This document shows, piece after piece, positions 1 through 6,719 of a stretch of DNA of 11,141 bases; the stretch's first letter is position 1; each line of letters starts with the position of its first letter. A program made the translations under genes and the position numbers. Under the pieces are notes generated by a model. That model searched no databases, had not been told where the DNA came from, and saw nothing but the letters and a program-made list of their open reading frames with translations. The DNA is from Cyclobacteriaceae bacterium (GTDB lineage Bacteria; Bacteroidota; Bacteroidia; Cytophagales; Cyclobacteriaceae): contig JABFSY010000022.1 of assembly GCA_013140395.1 (NCBI GenBank), positions 1 through 11,141 of the forward strand, read 5' to 3'.

Positions 1-266
1 GTATTCACGTTTGTGTGGGATCAGGAAGAACACAAAGCACGACTGACCTCTCACCGAACAAATCATTTTGCCAAATTCGAATACCTGCCTGAAACAAAAG
101 AGGATGAAATGATCCCTCCTACTTCGAACTACGACTGGAAGTAAATGAATTGACTCAAACCACCTTTCTCAAAGTCACAGATTATTCGGACTTTGATGAC
201 CAGGAAGAGTTACAAGATCTATGGGAAGGTCTGGTAGCAAACCTAAAAAAGGTAATAGGCGGCTAG
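1..266 (+). pseudogene. START-like domain protein, 5'-truncated by the window and frameshifted
   Basis: This is the C-terminal two thirds of a small START-like (SRPBCC-type) domain protein of the kind found throughout Bacteroidota, usually about 128 residues; the molecular role is unknown. Frame 1 reads from the window edge (VFTFVWDQEEHKARLTSHR...) to a TAA at 142-144. The family's typical ending (YFELRLEVNEL, then TDYSDFDDQEELQDLW, then LKKVIGG) lies in frame 3, open from 108 to the TAG at 264-266. Joining them needs a -1 shift at about 105-113, for example one extra A in the GAAAT run, which gives ETKEDENDPSYFELRLEV. The family assignment is from memory of related sequences. Either the gene is broken or one base is missing from the assembly; the intact sequence on both sides of the junction favours a recent lesion or an error. 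Confidence 0.72.
105..113 (+). other. frameshift junction in the START-like gene
   Basis: Frame 1 carries the conserved N-terminal side up to about 108 and frame 3 carries the conserved C-terminal side from 108; frame 3 has a TGA at 105-107, so the switch must fall just after it. One missing A in the short A run at 107-109 would restore a continuous protein. I see no classical X-XXY-YYZ slippery heptamer, so programmed frameshifting is unlikely. Confidence 0.6.
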
Positions 267-364
267 CCATCCATCACATCCCAAAGCCTATCATTGTCGA
301 TTCAAAAAAGTCGGAAAGCATCCATTTTTCTTCCCTATTTTTGTCGACTTAATGAAATTGTTAT
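267..364 (+). promoter_or_regulatory. pgi upstream region with a TAnnTTTG-type -7 box
   Basis: This non-coding gap separates the START-like gene from pgi. It contains TATTTTTG at 336-343, a full match to the Bacteroidota -7 consensus TAnnTTTG, 21 nt before the pgi ATG. No TTTG-type -33 element is visible at the expected 19-21 nt spacing, so the promoter call rests on the -7 box alone. The same box precedes pfkA. Confidence 0.4.
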
Positions 365-2017
365 ATGCTTCCATCTATTGATCCCACCGAAACCGCTGCC
401 TGGCATAAACTGACATCTCATTTCCTTACGATGCAAGCCACTCACCTGCGCGAGCTCTTTGACGAGGACCCTGAGCGATTCAAAAAATTTCATCTTACAT
501 TCAATGACGTTTTAGTTGATTTCTCAAAAAATCACATCACACAAGAAACCTTGGCGCTATTGGTTGAATTGGCTAGCGAGGCTGAATTACCAAATGCCAT
601 TGACTCAATGTTCCGTGGCGACAAGATCAACAAAACAGAAGGTCGTGCAGTGCTTCATACAGCGCTTAGAAATAGATCAAACACACCCGTGCTGGTAGAT
701 GGCTTAGATGTAATGCCGGAGATCAACAAAGTCTTGGGTCAGATGCGAGACTTCTCCACAAAACTACTAAGTGGACAATGGAAAGGGTATTCGGGTAAGG
801 CGATCACAGACATTGTGAATATCGGTATCGGTGGATCCGATCTTGGACCGCTTATGGTATGCGAAGCACTGAAGCCCTATCATAAAAATATCAGGCCGCA
901 TTTTGTATCAAATGTAGACGGAACTCATCTAGCCGAAACGGTCAAAAATCTTAACTCCGAAACCACACTTTTTATCATTGCTTCTAAGACGTTCACCACA
1001 CAGGAAACAATGACAAATGCGGAGTCGGCAAAGCAATGGTTTCTTTCCAATTCAAATCAACAAGGGGATGTTGCCAAGCATTTCGTTGCTGTATCTACCA
1101 ATACAAAATCAGTAACCGCGTTCGGTATTGCTCCAGAAAACATGTTTGTGTTTTGGGACTGGGTAGGTGGTCGCTATTCGCTGTGGTCTTCGATTGGCTT
1201 ATCCATTGCCTGCACAATAGGCTTCGAGAATTTTGAGGCACTATTGACAGGTGCGCATGAAATGGATAACCATTTTAGAACAGCGCCTCTTGATAAAAAC
1301 ATTCCCGTGATTTTGGCTTTGATTGGAATCTGGTACGTTGATTTTTTCGACACTTCCTCTGAGGCCATTTTGCCTTATGACCAATACCTGCACCGATTCG
1401 CAGCTTATTTCCAACAAGGAAATATGGAAAGCAATGGCAAGTCGGTGGATCGCACCGGGAAACTTATCAACTACCAAACAGGGCCAGTGATTTGGGGAGA
1501 ACCAGGAACGAATGGTCAACATGCGTTCTATCAGTTGATTCACCAGGGCACAAAGATCATTCCTTGTGATTTTATCGCTCCAGCCGTTAGCCAAAACCCG
1601 CTGAGCGATCACCACGACAAATTGCTTTCCAACTTCTTCGCACAAACAGAAGCGTTACTGATGGGTAAAACTGAGGAGGAAGTGCGCACTGAACTAAAGG
1701 CGGCAGGCATGTCTCAAGAAGAAATCGAATTCCATTTGCCCTACCGCGTCTTCGCTGGAAGCAAACCAACTAATTCAATCCTGTTTGAGAGGCTTGCGCC
1801 AAAAGCATTGGGGTCATTGATTGCGATGTACGAGCACAAAATATTTGTACAAGGCGTGCTTTGGAATATTTTTAGTTTTGATCAATGGGGAGTAGAACTT
1901 GGAAAAGTACTAGCTAAAAAGATTCTGCCTGAACTACAATCAAAAGAGTTGATTTCTTCTCACGACTCTTCAACCAACGGACTGATAAACTATTTCAAAC
2001 GATTGAAAGCGCAATAA
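365..2017 (+). CDS. pgi: glucose-6-phosphate isomerase
   Basis: Cytosolic enzyme interconverting glucose 6-phosphate and fructose 6-phosphate in glycolysis and gluconeogenesis. The 550-residue product has the full length of the Escherichia coli-type family. It shows the phosphosugar-binding segment IGIGGSDLG near 153-161, PGI signature 1 ([14 protein letters not shown], 265-278) and signature 2 ending in [10 protein letters not shown] (505-514). The catalytic residues fall at Glu355 (in NMESNGKSV), His386 (in GTNGQHAF) and Lys514, the same numbering as in E. coli Pgi, so the protein looks complete and active. The ATG at 365 gives the usual family N-terminus; an ATG at 352 is out of frame. It opens a plus-strand run with pfkA and a glucokinase, which gives a local supply route from glucose to fructose 1,6-bisphosphate. 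No Shine-Dalgarno sequence is evident, as is usual in this phylum. Confidence 0.97.
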   Translation: MLPSIDPTETAAWHKLTSHFLTMQATHLRELFDEDPERFKKFHLTFNDVLVDFSKNHITQETLALLVELASEAELPNAIDSMFRGDKINKTEGRAVLHTALRNRSNTPVLVDGLDVMPEINKVLGQMRDFSTKLLSGQWKGYSGKAITDIVNIGIGGSDLGPLMVCEALKPYHKNIRPHFVSNVDGTHLAETVKNLNSETTLFIIASKTFTTQETMTNAESAKQWFLSNSNQQGDVAKHFVAVSTNTKSVTAFGIAPENMFVFWDWVGGRYSLWSSIGLSIACTIGFENFEALLTGAHEMDNHFRTAPLDKNIPVILALIGIWYVDFFDTSSEAILPYDQYLHRFAAYFQQGNMESNGKSVDRTGKLINYQTGPVIWGEPGTNGQHAFYQLIHQGTKIIPCDFIAPAVSQNPLSDHHDKLLSNFFAQTEALLMGKTEEEVRTELKAAGMSQEEIEFHLPYRVFAGSKPTNSILFERLAPKALGSLIAMYEHKIFVQGVLWNIFSFDQWGVELGKVLAKKILPELQSKELISSHDSSTNGLINYFKRLKAQ

Positions 2018-2038
2018 ATACCACACAAAAATAACCTT

Positions 2039-2069
2039 CTTGTAAACTGGGCTTCATCCACTATTTTTG
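2039..2069 (+). promoter_or_regulatory. candidate pfkA promoter (CTTG-N19-TATTTTTG)
   Basis: In the 69-nt gap between pgi and pfkA, TATTTTTG at 2062-2069 matches the Bacteroidota -7 consensus TAnnTTTG. CTTG at 2039-2042 is one mismatch from the -33 TTTG, with a 19-nt spacer. The box ends 17 nt before the pfkA ATG. This suggests that pfkA and the glucokinase can be transcribed independently of pgi. Confidence 0.5.
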
Positions 2070-2086
2070 ACTTCCCAAACTATTCA

Positions 2087-3070
2087 ATGGAGAATAAAAT
2101 TTCAAAAATAGGTGTATTTACGTCAGGTGGCGATGCACCCGGAATGAACGCAGCCATTCGTGCGGTAGTTCGTGCTTCTATCTATTACAAAAAGGAAGTC
2201 TACGGAATCATTCAAGGATACGAAGGCATGATAAGCGGAGATATTGTCAAACTCGGTGCTCGGTCCGTTGGCAACATCATCCAACGTGGCGGTACCATCC
2301 TAAAGACCGCTCGAAGTCAAGAATTTCGAACAAAAGAGGGGCGTGAAAAAGCATATCTAAACCTGAAAAAGAATGGCATCGATTCGCTTGTTGCCATTGG
2401 AGGAGATGGTACGTTCACCGGTCTCCACAAATTCTACGAAGAATACCAAGTACCTTCAATCTGTATTCCAGGCACTATTGACAACGACCTTGCCGGAACC
2501 GATTATACCATTGGTTTCGATACTGCCACTAACACGGCAGTAGATGCAATTGACAAAATCAGAGATACAGCCATCTCCCATAACCGATTGTTTTTTATTG
2601 AAGTGATGGGGCGAAACTCCGGTTACATCGCCATTAATTGTGGCATTGCCGGTGGTGCTGTCGTCACAATCCTGCCAGAGGAATCGATGTCGCTGGACGA
2701 CCTGTTCAATATCTTGGACGAAGGCGGGAAGACGAACAAGAAATCGAGCCTTATTGTGGTTGCCGAAGGAAGTAAAATAGGTGGTGCCATTGAATTAGCC
2801 AAGAAATTCTCTGAGCGTAACAACTATTTCGATATTAAAGTGACAATCCTTGGTCACCTTCAAAGGGGAGGTACTCCAACTTACTTCGATAGAGTTTTAG
2901 CTAGTAAAATGGGAGTGGCTGCAGTGGAGGGGTTACTGGATGGAAAATATGACGTGATGGTCGGGGTGAAAAATGGTGAAATGGTATACAACAGTTTTGA
3001 CCTGATTATGAGTAACCACCACGAGCTCGACCAGGAATCTTTACGTATTGCTAAAATACTTTCCATTTAA
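2087..3070 (+). CDS. pfkA: ATP-dependent 6-phosphofructokinase
   Basis: Phosphorylates fructose 6-phosphate to fructose 1,6-bisphosphate, the committed step of glycolysis, in the cytosol. The 327-residue length fits the bacterial PfkA type. Visible motifs are the N-terminal nucleotide loop FTSGGDAPGMN (11-21), the ATP-site GGDGT (105-109), the catalytic loop PGTIDND (128-134, with proton acceptor Asp132), the substrate segment MGRNSGY (174-180) and GHLQRGG (256-262). Gly at 129, where pyrophosphate-dependent enzymes carry Lys, points to ATP as phosphoryl donor. The gene has its own candidate promoter and is followed after 10 nt by a ROK glucokinase, so the two kinases are probably co-transcribed. 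Allosteric control by ADP or PEP is usual for the family but cannot be judged here. Confidence 0.97.
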   Translation: MENKISKIGVFTSGGDAPGMNAAIRAVVRASIYYKKEVYGIIQGYEGMISGDIVKLGARSVGNIIQRGGTILKTARSQEFRTKEGREKAYLNLKKNGIDSLVAIGGDGTFTGLHKFYEEYQVPSICIPGTIDNDLAGTDYTIGFDTATNTAVDAIDKIRDTAISHNRLFFIEVMGRNSGYIAINCGIAGGAVVTILPEESMSLDDLFNILDEGGKTNKKSSLIVVAEGSKIGGAIELAKKFSERNNYFDIKVTILGHLQRGGTPTYFDRVLASKMGVAAVEGLLDGKYDVMVGVKNGEMVYNSFDLIMSNHHELDQESLRIAKILSI

Positions 3071-3080
3071 TAATAAGGAA

Positions 3081-4058
3081 ATGAAAGAACTTACCGTAGG
3101 CATCGATATCGGTGGAACAAACACGAAGTATGGAATTGTGGATCGGGCAGGTCACGTTCACTTTCAAGGTAATATACCCACTACCCAATACGAAGAATTT
3201 CAGGACTATTTTGTTGGTATGGCCAATGCGCTCCGCGAAGGGATGAAATCAATACCTGCTGATGCAAAGATTGTTGGCATTGGCGTGGGTGCTGCCAATG
3301 GAAATTACTATACAGGAAATATTGAACGAGCGACTAACCTAAAGTGGAAAGGCGTACTACCACTAGCCAAACTATTTACGGAAGAATTTGGAATACCCTG
3401 TATTCTTACCAACGATGCCAACGCGGCTGCCGTGGGCGAAATGATTTATGGGAACGCCAAGAATATGAAAGACTTTGTGGTCATCACACTTGGCACCGGG
3501 CTTGGGAGTGGATTTGTATGCGGTGGAATTTTACTAAACGGTCATCACGGAATAGCCGGTGAAGTCGGTCATACTTCTGTAAACCCAAATGGAAGGTACT
3601 GTAACTGCGGAAAACGCGGATGCCTGGAAACATATGTATCTGCAACTGGCATTAAGCGAACCGTGTATAAATTACTTGCTGACCACCTGGAGCCAAGCGA
3701 GCTGCGTGGTATTAGTTTTGATCACCTGAATACTAAAATGATCTCTGAGGCAGCACTTCGAGGAGATATTGTTGCGAAAGAAGCATACGAATATACCGGA
3801 CGAATCTTAGGAATGAAGTTGGCAGAGACTGTCGTTCACACAGATCCGGAGGCTATCTTTTTATTCGGAGGCCTTTCACAGGCAGGCGATTTAATCTTTA
3901 AGCCAACCATCAGGCACATGGAAGCCAACCTAATGCCTCTCTTTCGCGGAAAAATAAAAGTGCTTCCTTCTGCGATGCAAAACCAGGCCGCTCCTATTTT
4001 AGGTGCGAGCAGCTTAGTATGGGACTATCTCGATAAGAAAAAGGTCGAGTTGGTTTGA
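3081..4058 (+). CDS. ROK-family glucokinase
   Basis: Predicted cytosolic ATP-dependent sugar kinase, most likely glucokinase (glucose to glucose 6-phosphate). The 325-residue product starts with the phosphate-binding loop GIDIGGTNTK (7-16). It has the catalytic loop LTNDANAAAVGE (109-120, base Asp112), the adenine-side GTGLGSG (138-144), the sugar-binding GEVGH (160-164) and the ROK zinc motif CNCGKRGCLE (174-183; Cys174, Cys176, Cys181). It lacks the helix-turn-helix of ROK repressors, so it is an enzyme. I chose the ATG at 3081: it puts the phosphate loop at the normal distance and is preceded by AAGGAA, an unusual Shine-Dalgarno-like match here. An in-frame ATG at 3048 would add 11 residues overlapping pfkA. 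Lying directly behind pfkA supports a glucose role, but another hexose such as N-acetylglucosamine or mannose cannot be excluded. Confidence 0.9.
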   Translation: MKELTVGIDIGGTNTKYGIVDRAGHVHFQGNIPTTQYEEFQDYFVGMANALREGMKSIPADAKIVGIGVGAANGNYYTGNIERATNLKWKGVLPLAKLFTEEFGIPCILTNDANAAAVGEMIYGNAKNMKDFVVITLGTGLGSGFVCGGILLNGHHGIAGEVGHTSVNPNGRYCNCGKRGCLETYVSATGIKRTVYKLLADHLEPSELRGISFDHLNTKMISEAALRGDIVAKEAYEYTGRILGMKLAETVVHTDPEAIFLFGGLSQAGDLIFKPTIRHMEANLMPLFRGKIKVLPSAMQNQAAPILGASSLVWDYLDKKKVELV

Positions 4059-4144
4059 GCAGATCATTTTGGCTGAAAACGTTTAGATCGGCTTCCGACA
4101 GAATTGACTATCTTTACCAAATTATTACCAATTAATAACCTACC

Positions 4145-4504
4145 GTGGATTACAACCCCTACTCGCCCATTTGGAACAAGTACAGACCTGTGATTATTAA
4201 GTTAATGAGTGCGGCTGAGCAGGAGCCACAACAATACAAGTTATATGGCCACGAATTCAAGGCGATGGGTCAAAAGGTAAAATCCGGGTACAGCTTCGTT
4301 CTTGAGGCAGCCAACGGTAAAGCCGTCAATAACATCAAGGGTTCTATTATCGCACATGATCTTTTGCAGATCTTACAACAATCAACCAAGGCGATGCAAT
4401 TGATGAAGGAAGCCACCTACGAACTGAGCCTCGACAAAAACTTTCTTTTGAAGGTTATACGTAAAACGCCCATAGCACCAGCGGTGCCAGAAGAGTCAAA
4501 ATAA
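4145..4504 (+). CDS. conserved hypothetical protein, 119 residues, GTG start
   Basis: I do not recognise a named domain, but the sequence resembles a small protein I associate with Bacteroidota. It is soluble, with no signal peptide or membrane segment. The N-terminal half (NPYSPIWNKYRPVIIKLM, then EPQQYKLYGHEF) looks mixed alpha/beta. Residues about 57-85 (VLEAANGKAVNNIKGS...) may form a strand-rich part, followed by an alpha-helical stretch and a proline-containing tail (TPIAPAVPEESK). The start is GTG at 4145; I see no upstream ATG that would lengthen the protein sensibly. A TATCTTTA sequence at 4109-4116, one mismatch from TAnnTTTG, could be a -7 box. It follows the glucokinase by 86 nt and ends 6 nt from the convergent sigma factor gene. 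Its function is unknown. Confidence 0.8.
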   Translation: MDYNPYSPIWNKYRPVIIKLMSAAEQEPQQYKLYGHEFKAMGQKVKSGYSFVLEAANGKAVNNIKGSIIAHDLLQILQQSTKAMQLMKEATYELSLDKNFLLKVIRKTPIAPAVPEESK

Positions 4505-4510
4505 CGTTTA

Positions 4511-5374
4511 CTAACCCAGGTAAGACTTTAGCAACCTGCTTCGTCCATTTTGGCGGAGTTTTACCGTTGCTTTCTCTTTTATTTGACGTACGCGCTCCGG
4601 TGTTAGACTAAAGGTCTGTCCTATTTCTTCCAACGTTAGAGGGTGCTTTCCATTAAGGCCAAAATAAAGAGAAATCACATCTGCTTCGCGATCGGAAAGG
4701 GTAGATAACGCACGCTGAACTTCTTTGATCAACGAGCCTTCCATCAATCCCTGATCAGGTTTGTCCTCTCCATCGTTCTCGAGAACATCCAACAAACTAT
4801 TGTCTTCTCCTTGTACAAAGGGCGCGTTCATTGAAACCTGTCTGCCTGAGATTCGCTGATTAATTTCTATCTCTTCGATGCCTATATCCAGTTTCGTTGA
4901 TAGTTCTTCGTGTGTGGGCTCTCGTTGAAACTTCTGCTCCAACTCAGAGAATGCTCTTGATATTTTATTGAGCGAAGAAACCCGATTGAGTGGTAAACGA
5001 ACAATCCGTGATTGTTCTGCTAACGCCTGCATAATGGACTGACGAATCCACCACACCGCGTAGGAAATAAACTTAAATCCGCGCGTCTCGTCAAAACGAC
5101 CGGCAGCTTTAATTAGACCTACGTTGCCTTCGTTGATCAAGTCACCTAGCGACATACCATTGTTCTGATACTGTTTGGCAACAGAAACAACAAAACGCAA
5201 ATTCGCTTTCGCCAATTTTTCAAGTGCCATCTGATCTCCCGCCCGAATTCTTCGTGCCAAATCCACCTCTTGCTCTGCCGTTATTAAATCTACTTTGGCG
5301 ATTTCTGTCAAGTACTTATCCAGCGATTGATTTTCGCGATTGGTAATTTGCTTAACAATCTTTAATTGTCTCAT
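4511..5374 (-). CDS. RpoD-type sigma-70 factor, probable paralogue with altered region 4.2
   Basis: RNA polymerase sigma factor of the 287-residue Bacteroidota primary type, lacking region 1.1. Region 1.2 is at about 17-50 ([14 protein letters not shown]...), region 2 at about 55-125 with [31 protein letters not shown] and the -10 reading helix, region 3 at about 130-200, and region 4 from about 225. Core binding and -10 recognition look intact. The region 4.2 recognition helix reads LTPERVRQ, with Pro259 where housekeeping sigmas have Arg (TRERVRQ; Arg584 in E. coli RpoD, a -35 contact). The tail [19 protein letters not shown] also departs from the usual RRLRH-type tail. It is therefore probably a second RpoD-like factor rather than the essential one, though I cannot see the rest of the genome. 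It follows the desaturase by 21 nt on the same strand, with a candidate promoter of its own. Confidence 0.93.
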   Translation of the reverse strand: MRQLKIVKQITNRENQSLDKYLTEIAKVDLITAEQEVDLARRIRAGDQMALEKLAKANLRFVVSVAKQYQNNGMSLGDLINEGNVGLIKAAGRFDETRGFKFISYAVWWIRQSIMQALAEQSRIVRLPLNRVSSLNKISRAFSELEQKFQREPTHEELSTKLDIGIEEIEINQRISGRQVSMNAPFVQGEDNSLLDVLENDGEDKPDQGLMEGSLIKEVQRALSTLSDREADVISLYFGLNGKHPLTLEEIGQTFSLTPERVRQIKEKATVKLRQNGRSRLLKSYLG

Positions 5375-5390
5375 GTAATAATTGAAATTG

Positions 5391-5423
5391 AAAATTTAGT
5401 AAGCCATGCCCATTCTGCGCAAA
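5391..5423 (-). promoter_or_regulatory. candidate promoter for the sigma factor gene (TTTG-N21-TAAATTTT)
   Basis: On the minus strand TTTG (5423-5420) is followed after 21 nt by TAAATTTT (5398-5391), seven of eight positions of TAnnTTTG, and the ATG lies 16 nt further on. The elements overlap the end and the stop codon of the desaturase gene. The spacing matches the phylum's promoter architecture, but short AT-rich matches arise easily by chance. Confidence 0.35.
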
Positions 5424-6457
5424 TGCAACAGGTGCGATAAAAACGCTTTCGACATGGATGTGTATTCGTTATATGTTATGTTAAACTCTTCACAGGTTTC
5501 TTTCACCAGTTTACTGATTTGTGGGTAATGGATATGACTGATGCGAGGAAACAAATGATGTTCCACCTGGAAATTCAAACCACCCAACAGCCAAAAAAGA
5601 AAGCCACTCTTTGTAGCGAAGTTCGAAGTAGTACTCACTTGATGAACTGCCCATTCCTTTTCTATTTCCTTATGCTCAGGATAGGCCGTACTTTCTACCA
5701 CGTGCGCCAACTGAAATACGATGGCTATAAACAAGCCGCAAACAAAGGTCACAATAAAAAATCCTACCAATGCCTTCAACCAACCAAGCATAATGATAGG
5801 TAGCACAAGGTAAATACCTACATAAGATAGCTTTGTCGCCCAAAAAATTATTTGCTCTTTCGTTGACAGGGATTTAGCATCCATGTGCACGGCAATCTTG
5901 CGAGTAAAATATTTTACAAAGTCGTCATAAAAGATCCATGCCATGTACGATGCACCGTATAATACAAACCAATAGATGTGTTGATAACGATGCATCTTTC
6001 GTAAGGGCTGGCTTGGATGCAAGCGCATGAATGGCTCCACGCTAATGTCAGAATCAACACCTTCAATATTTGTAAACGTGTGATGATTCACATTGTGTTT
6101 TACCTTCCAAAAGTAGATACTTCCACCTAACAAGTTCAGGAAGTAAGCCGCCACACTATTCACCCAACTATATTTTGAAAAGCTTTGATGCCCACCCTCA
6201 TGCATGATATTAAAACCAAGCAATGCCATATTTAAACCCAATAATATCGCTACCGCGATTGACACTGCAAGTGGAAGATTAAAGAATACAACCGTCACAT
6301 AAAGACCTATGGCTGATAATACTTGAATTCCCCCTTTGATATACAATCTGTTATTACCTGCCTGATCCAGTTTATTCTCGGAAAAATAACGATCCACCTT
6401 TGCCTTCAAGGCAATAAAAAACGAATTTTGACTTCGATCGAATGTTGCTTTTTGCAT
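5396..6457 (-). CDS. membrane fatty acid desaturase (acyl-lipid or acyl-CoA type)
   Basis: Integral membrane di-iron desaturase that introduces a double bond into fatty acyl chains, probably of membrane lipids. The 353-residue product shows the three histidine boxes HEGGH (86-90), HNVNHH (121-126) and QVEHH (297-301), plus the conserved His in QLAHVVE near 252. Hydrophobic segments lie at about 44-62 and 64-85, with further ones between 165 and 250. A Gln opening the third box is the pattern of front-end and linoleoyl-CoA-type desaturases, but there is no N-terminal cytochrome b5 domain, so electrons must come from a separate ferredoxin or similar carrier. Regiospecificity cannot be read from the sequence. 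The ATG at 6457 gives a normal N-terminus. The sigma factor gene follows within 21 nt, which suggests a shared transcript, perhaps linked to membrane fluidity control. Confidence 0.93.
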   Translation of the reverse strand: MQKATFDRSQNSFFIALKAKVDRYFSENKLDQAGNNRLYIKGGIQVLSAIGLYVTVVFFNLPLAVSIAVAILLGLNMALLGFNIMHEGGHQSFSKYSWVNSVAAYFLNLLGGSIYFWKVKHNVNHHTFTNIEGVDSDISVEPFMRLHPSQPLRKMHRYQHIYWFVLYGASYMAWIFYDDFVKYFTRKIAVHMDAKSLSTKEQIIFWATKLSYVGIYLVLPIIMLGWLKALVGFFIVTFVCGLFIAIVFQLAHVVESTAYPEHKEIEKEWAVHQVSTTSNFATKSGFLFWLLGGLNFQVEHHLFPRISHIHYPQISKLVKETCEEFNITYNEYTSMSKAFLSHLLHLRRMGMAY

Positions 6458-6520
6458 ATTCTATTTATTTACTTTTTACGTCCACACTAACCTTACTTTT
6501 TAGTATAACACGCATTTTGA

Positions 6521-6534
6521 AGACAAAGTTGTCT
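6521..6534. promoter_or_regulatory. inverted repeat AGACAA-AG-TTGTCT, possible operator
   Basis: Perfect 6-bp arms around a 2-bp centre, 64 nt upstream of the desaturase start. It could be an operator for lipid-responsive or temperature-responsive control. Arms this short also occur by chance in AT-rich intergenic DNA. Confidence 0.2.
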
Positions 6535-6631
6535 CAAACCATGTATTTTCAGTTCAAATGATTAGAAGAGGTAGCTGAAGTAGTACTACCACAGCACAGA
6601 ATCAGAATGATTTTCCCTAAAAAACACGGCA

Positions 6632-6648
6632 AGCTAATCAAATTAGCT
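6632..6648 (-). terminator. possible weak intrinsic terminator after the ABC ATPase gene
   Basis: AGCTAAT and ATTAGCT form a perfect 7-bp stem with a 3-nt loop. On the minus strand the hairpin is followed after about nine bases by a run of six T (in the GTGTTTTTTAGG segment). It lies about 70 nt past the ABC ATPase stop, the right place to end the molybdenum hydroxylase unit. The stem has only two G-C pairs and the T run is offset, so the call is weak. Confidence 0.35.
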
Positions 6649-6719
6649 CCCATTACCTAATTGATGACAAAGGAGCACGCAATGGAAAAGCGAGCAAATC
6701 GCTCTATTCTTGTCAAGTT

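Larger units (their letters stand above)
6458..6719. other. intergenic region upstream of the desaturase
   Basis: 262 nt between the desaturase start and the end of the ABC ATPase gene. It should hold the desaturase promoter, but I find no clear TTTG/TAnnTTTG pair. It carries a 6-bp-arm inverted repeat at 6521-6534, a 10-bp palindrome GTAGTACTAC at 6580-6589 and a 7-bp-stem hairpin at 6632-6648. No convincing gene lies here; a plus-strand reading frame beginning at 6661 runs antisense into the ABC ATPase gene and resembles no protein I know. Confidence 0.6.

Noticed and set aside
105..113. Programmed -1 frameshift in the START-like gene
   Set aside because: No slippery heptamer and no strong downstream hairpin seen; the frame 1 product would end in an unrelated short tail.
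1241..1645. 134-codon minus-strand open frame inside pgi
   Set aside because: Antisense to the conserved pgi catalytic region, no recognisable protein features; a shadow of the real gene.
3048..3080. Longer glucokinase start at 3048
   Set aside because: It would add 11 residues (MLKYFPFNNKE) read from the end of pfkA in another frame, ahead of the normal ROK N-terminus; the ATG at 3081 has a good AAGGAA upstream.
4475..4487. GCACC-AGC-GGTGC hairpin as terminator between the convergent genes
   Set aside because: It lies inside the coding sequence of the 119-residue protein, has only a 5-bp stem and no following T run on either strand.
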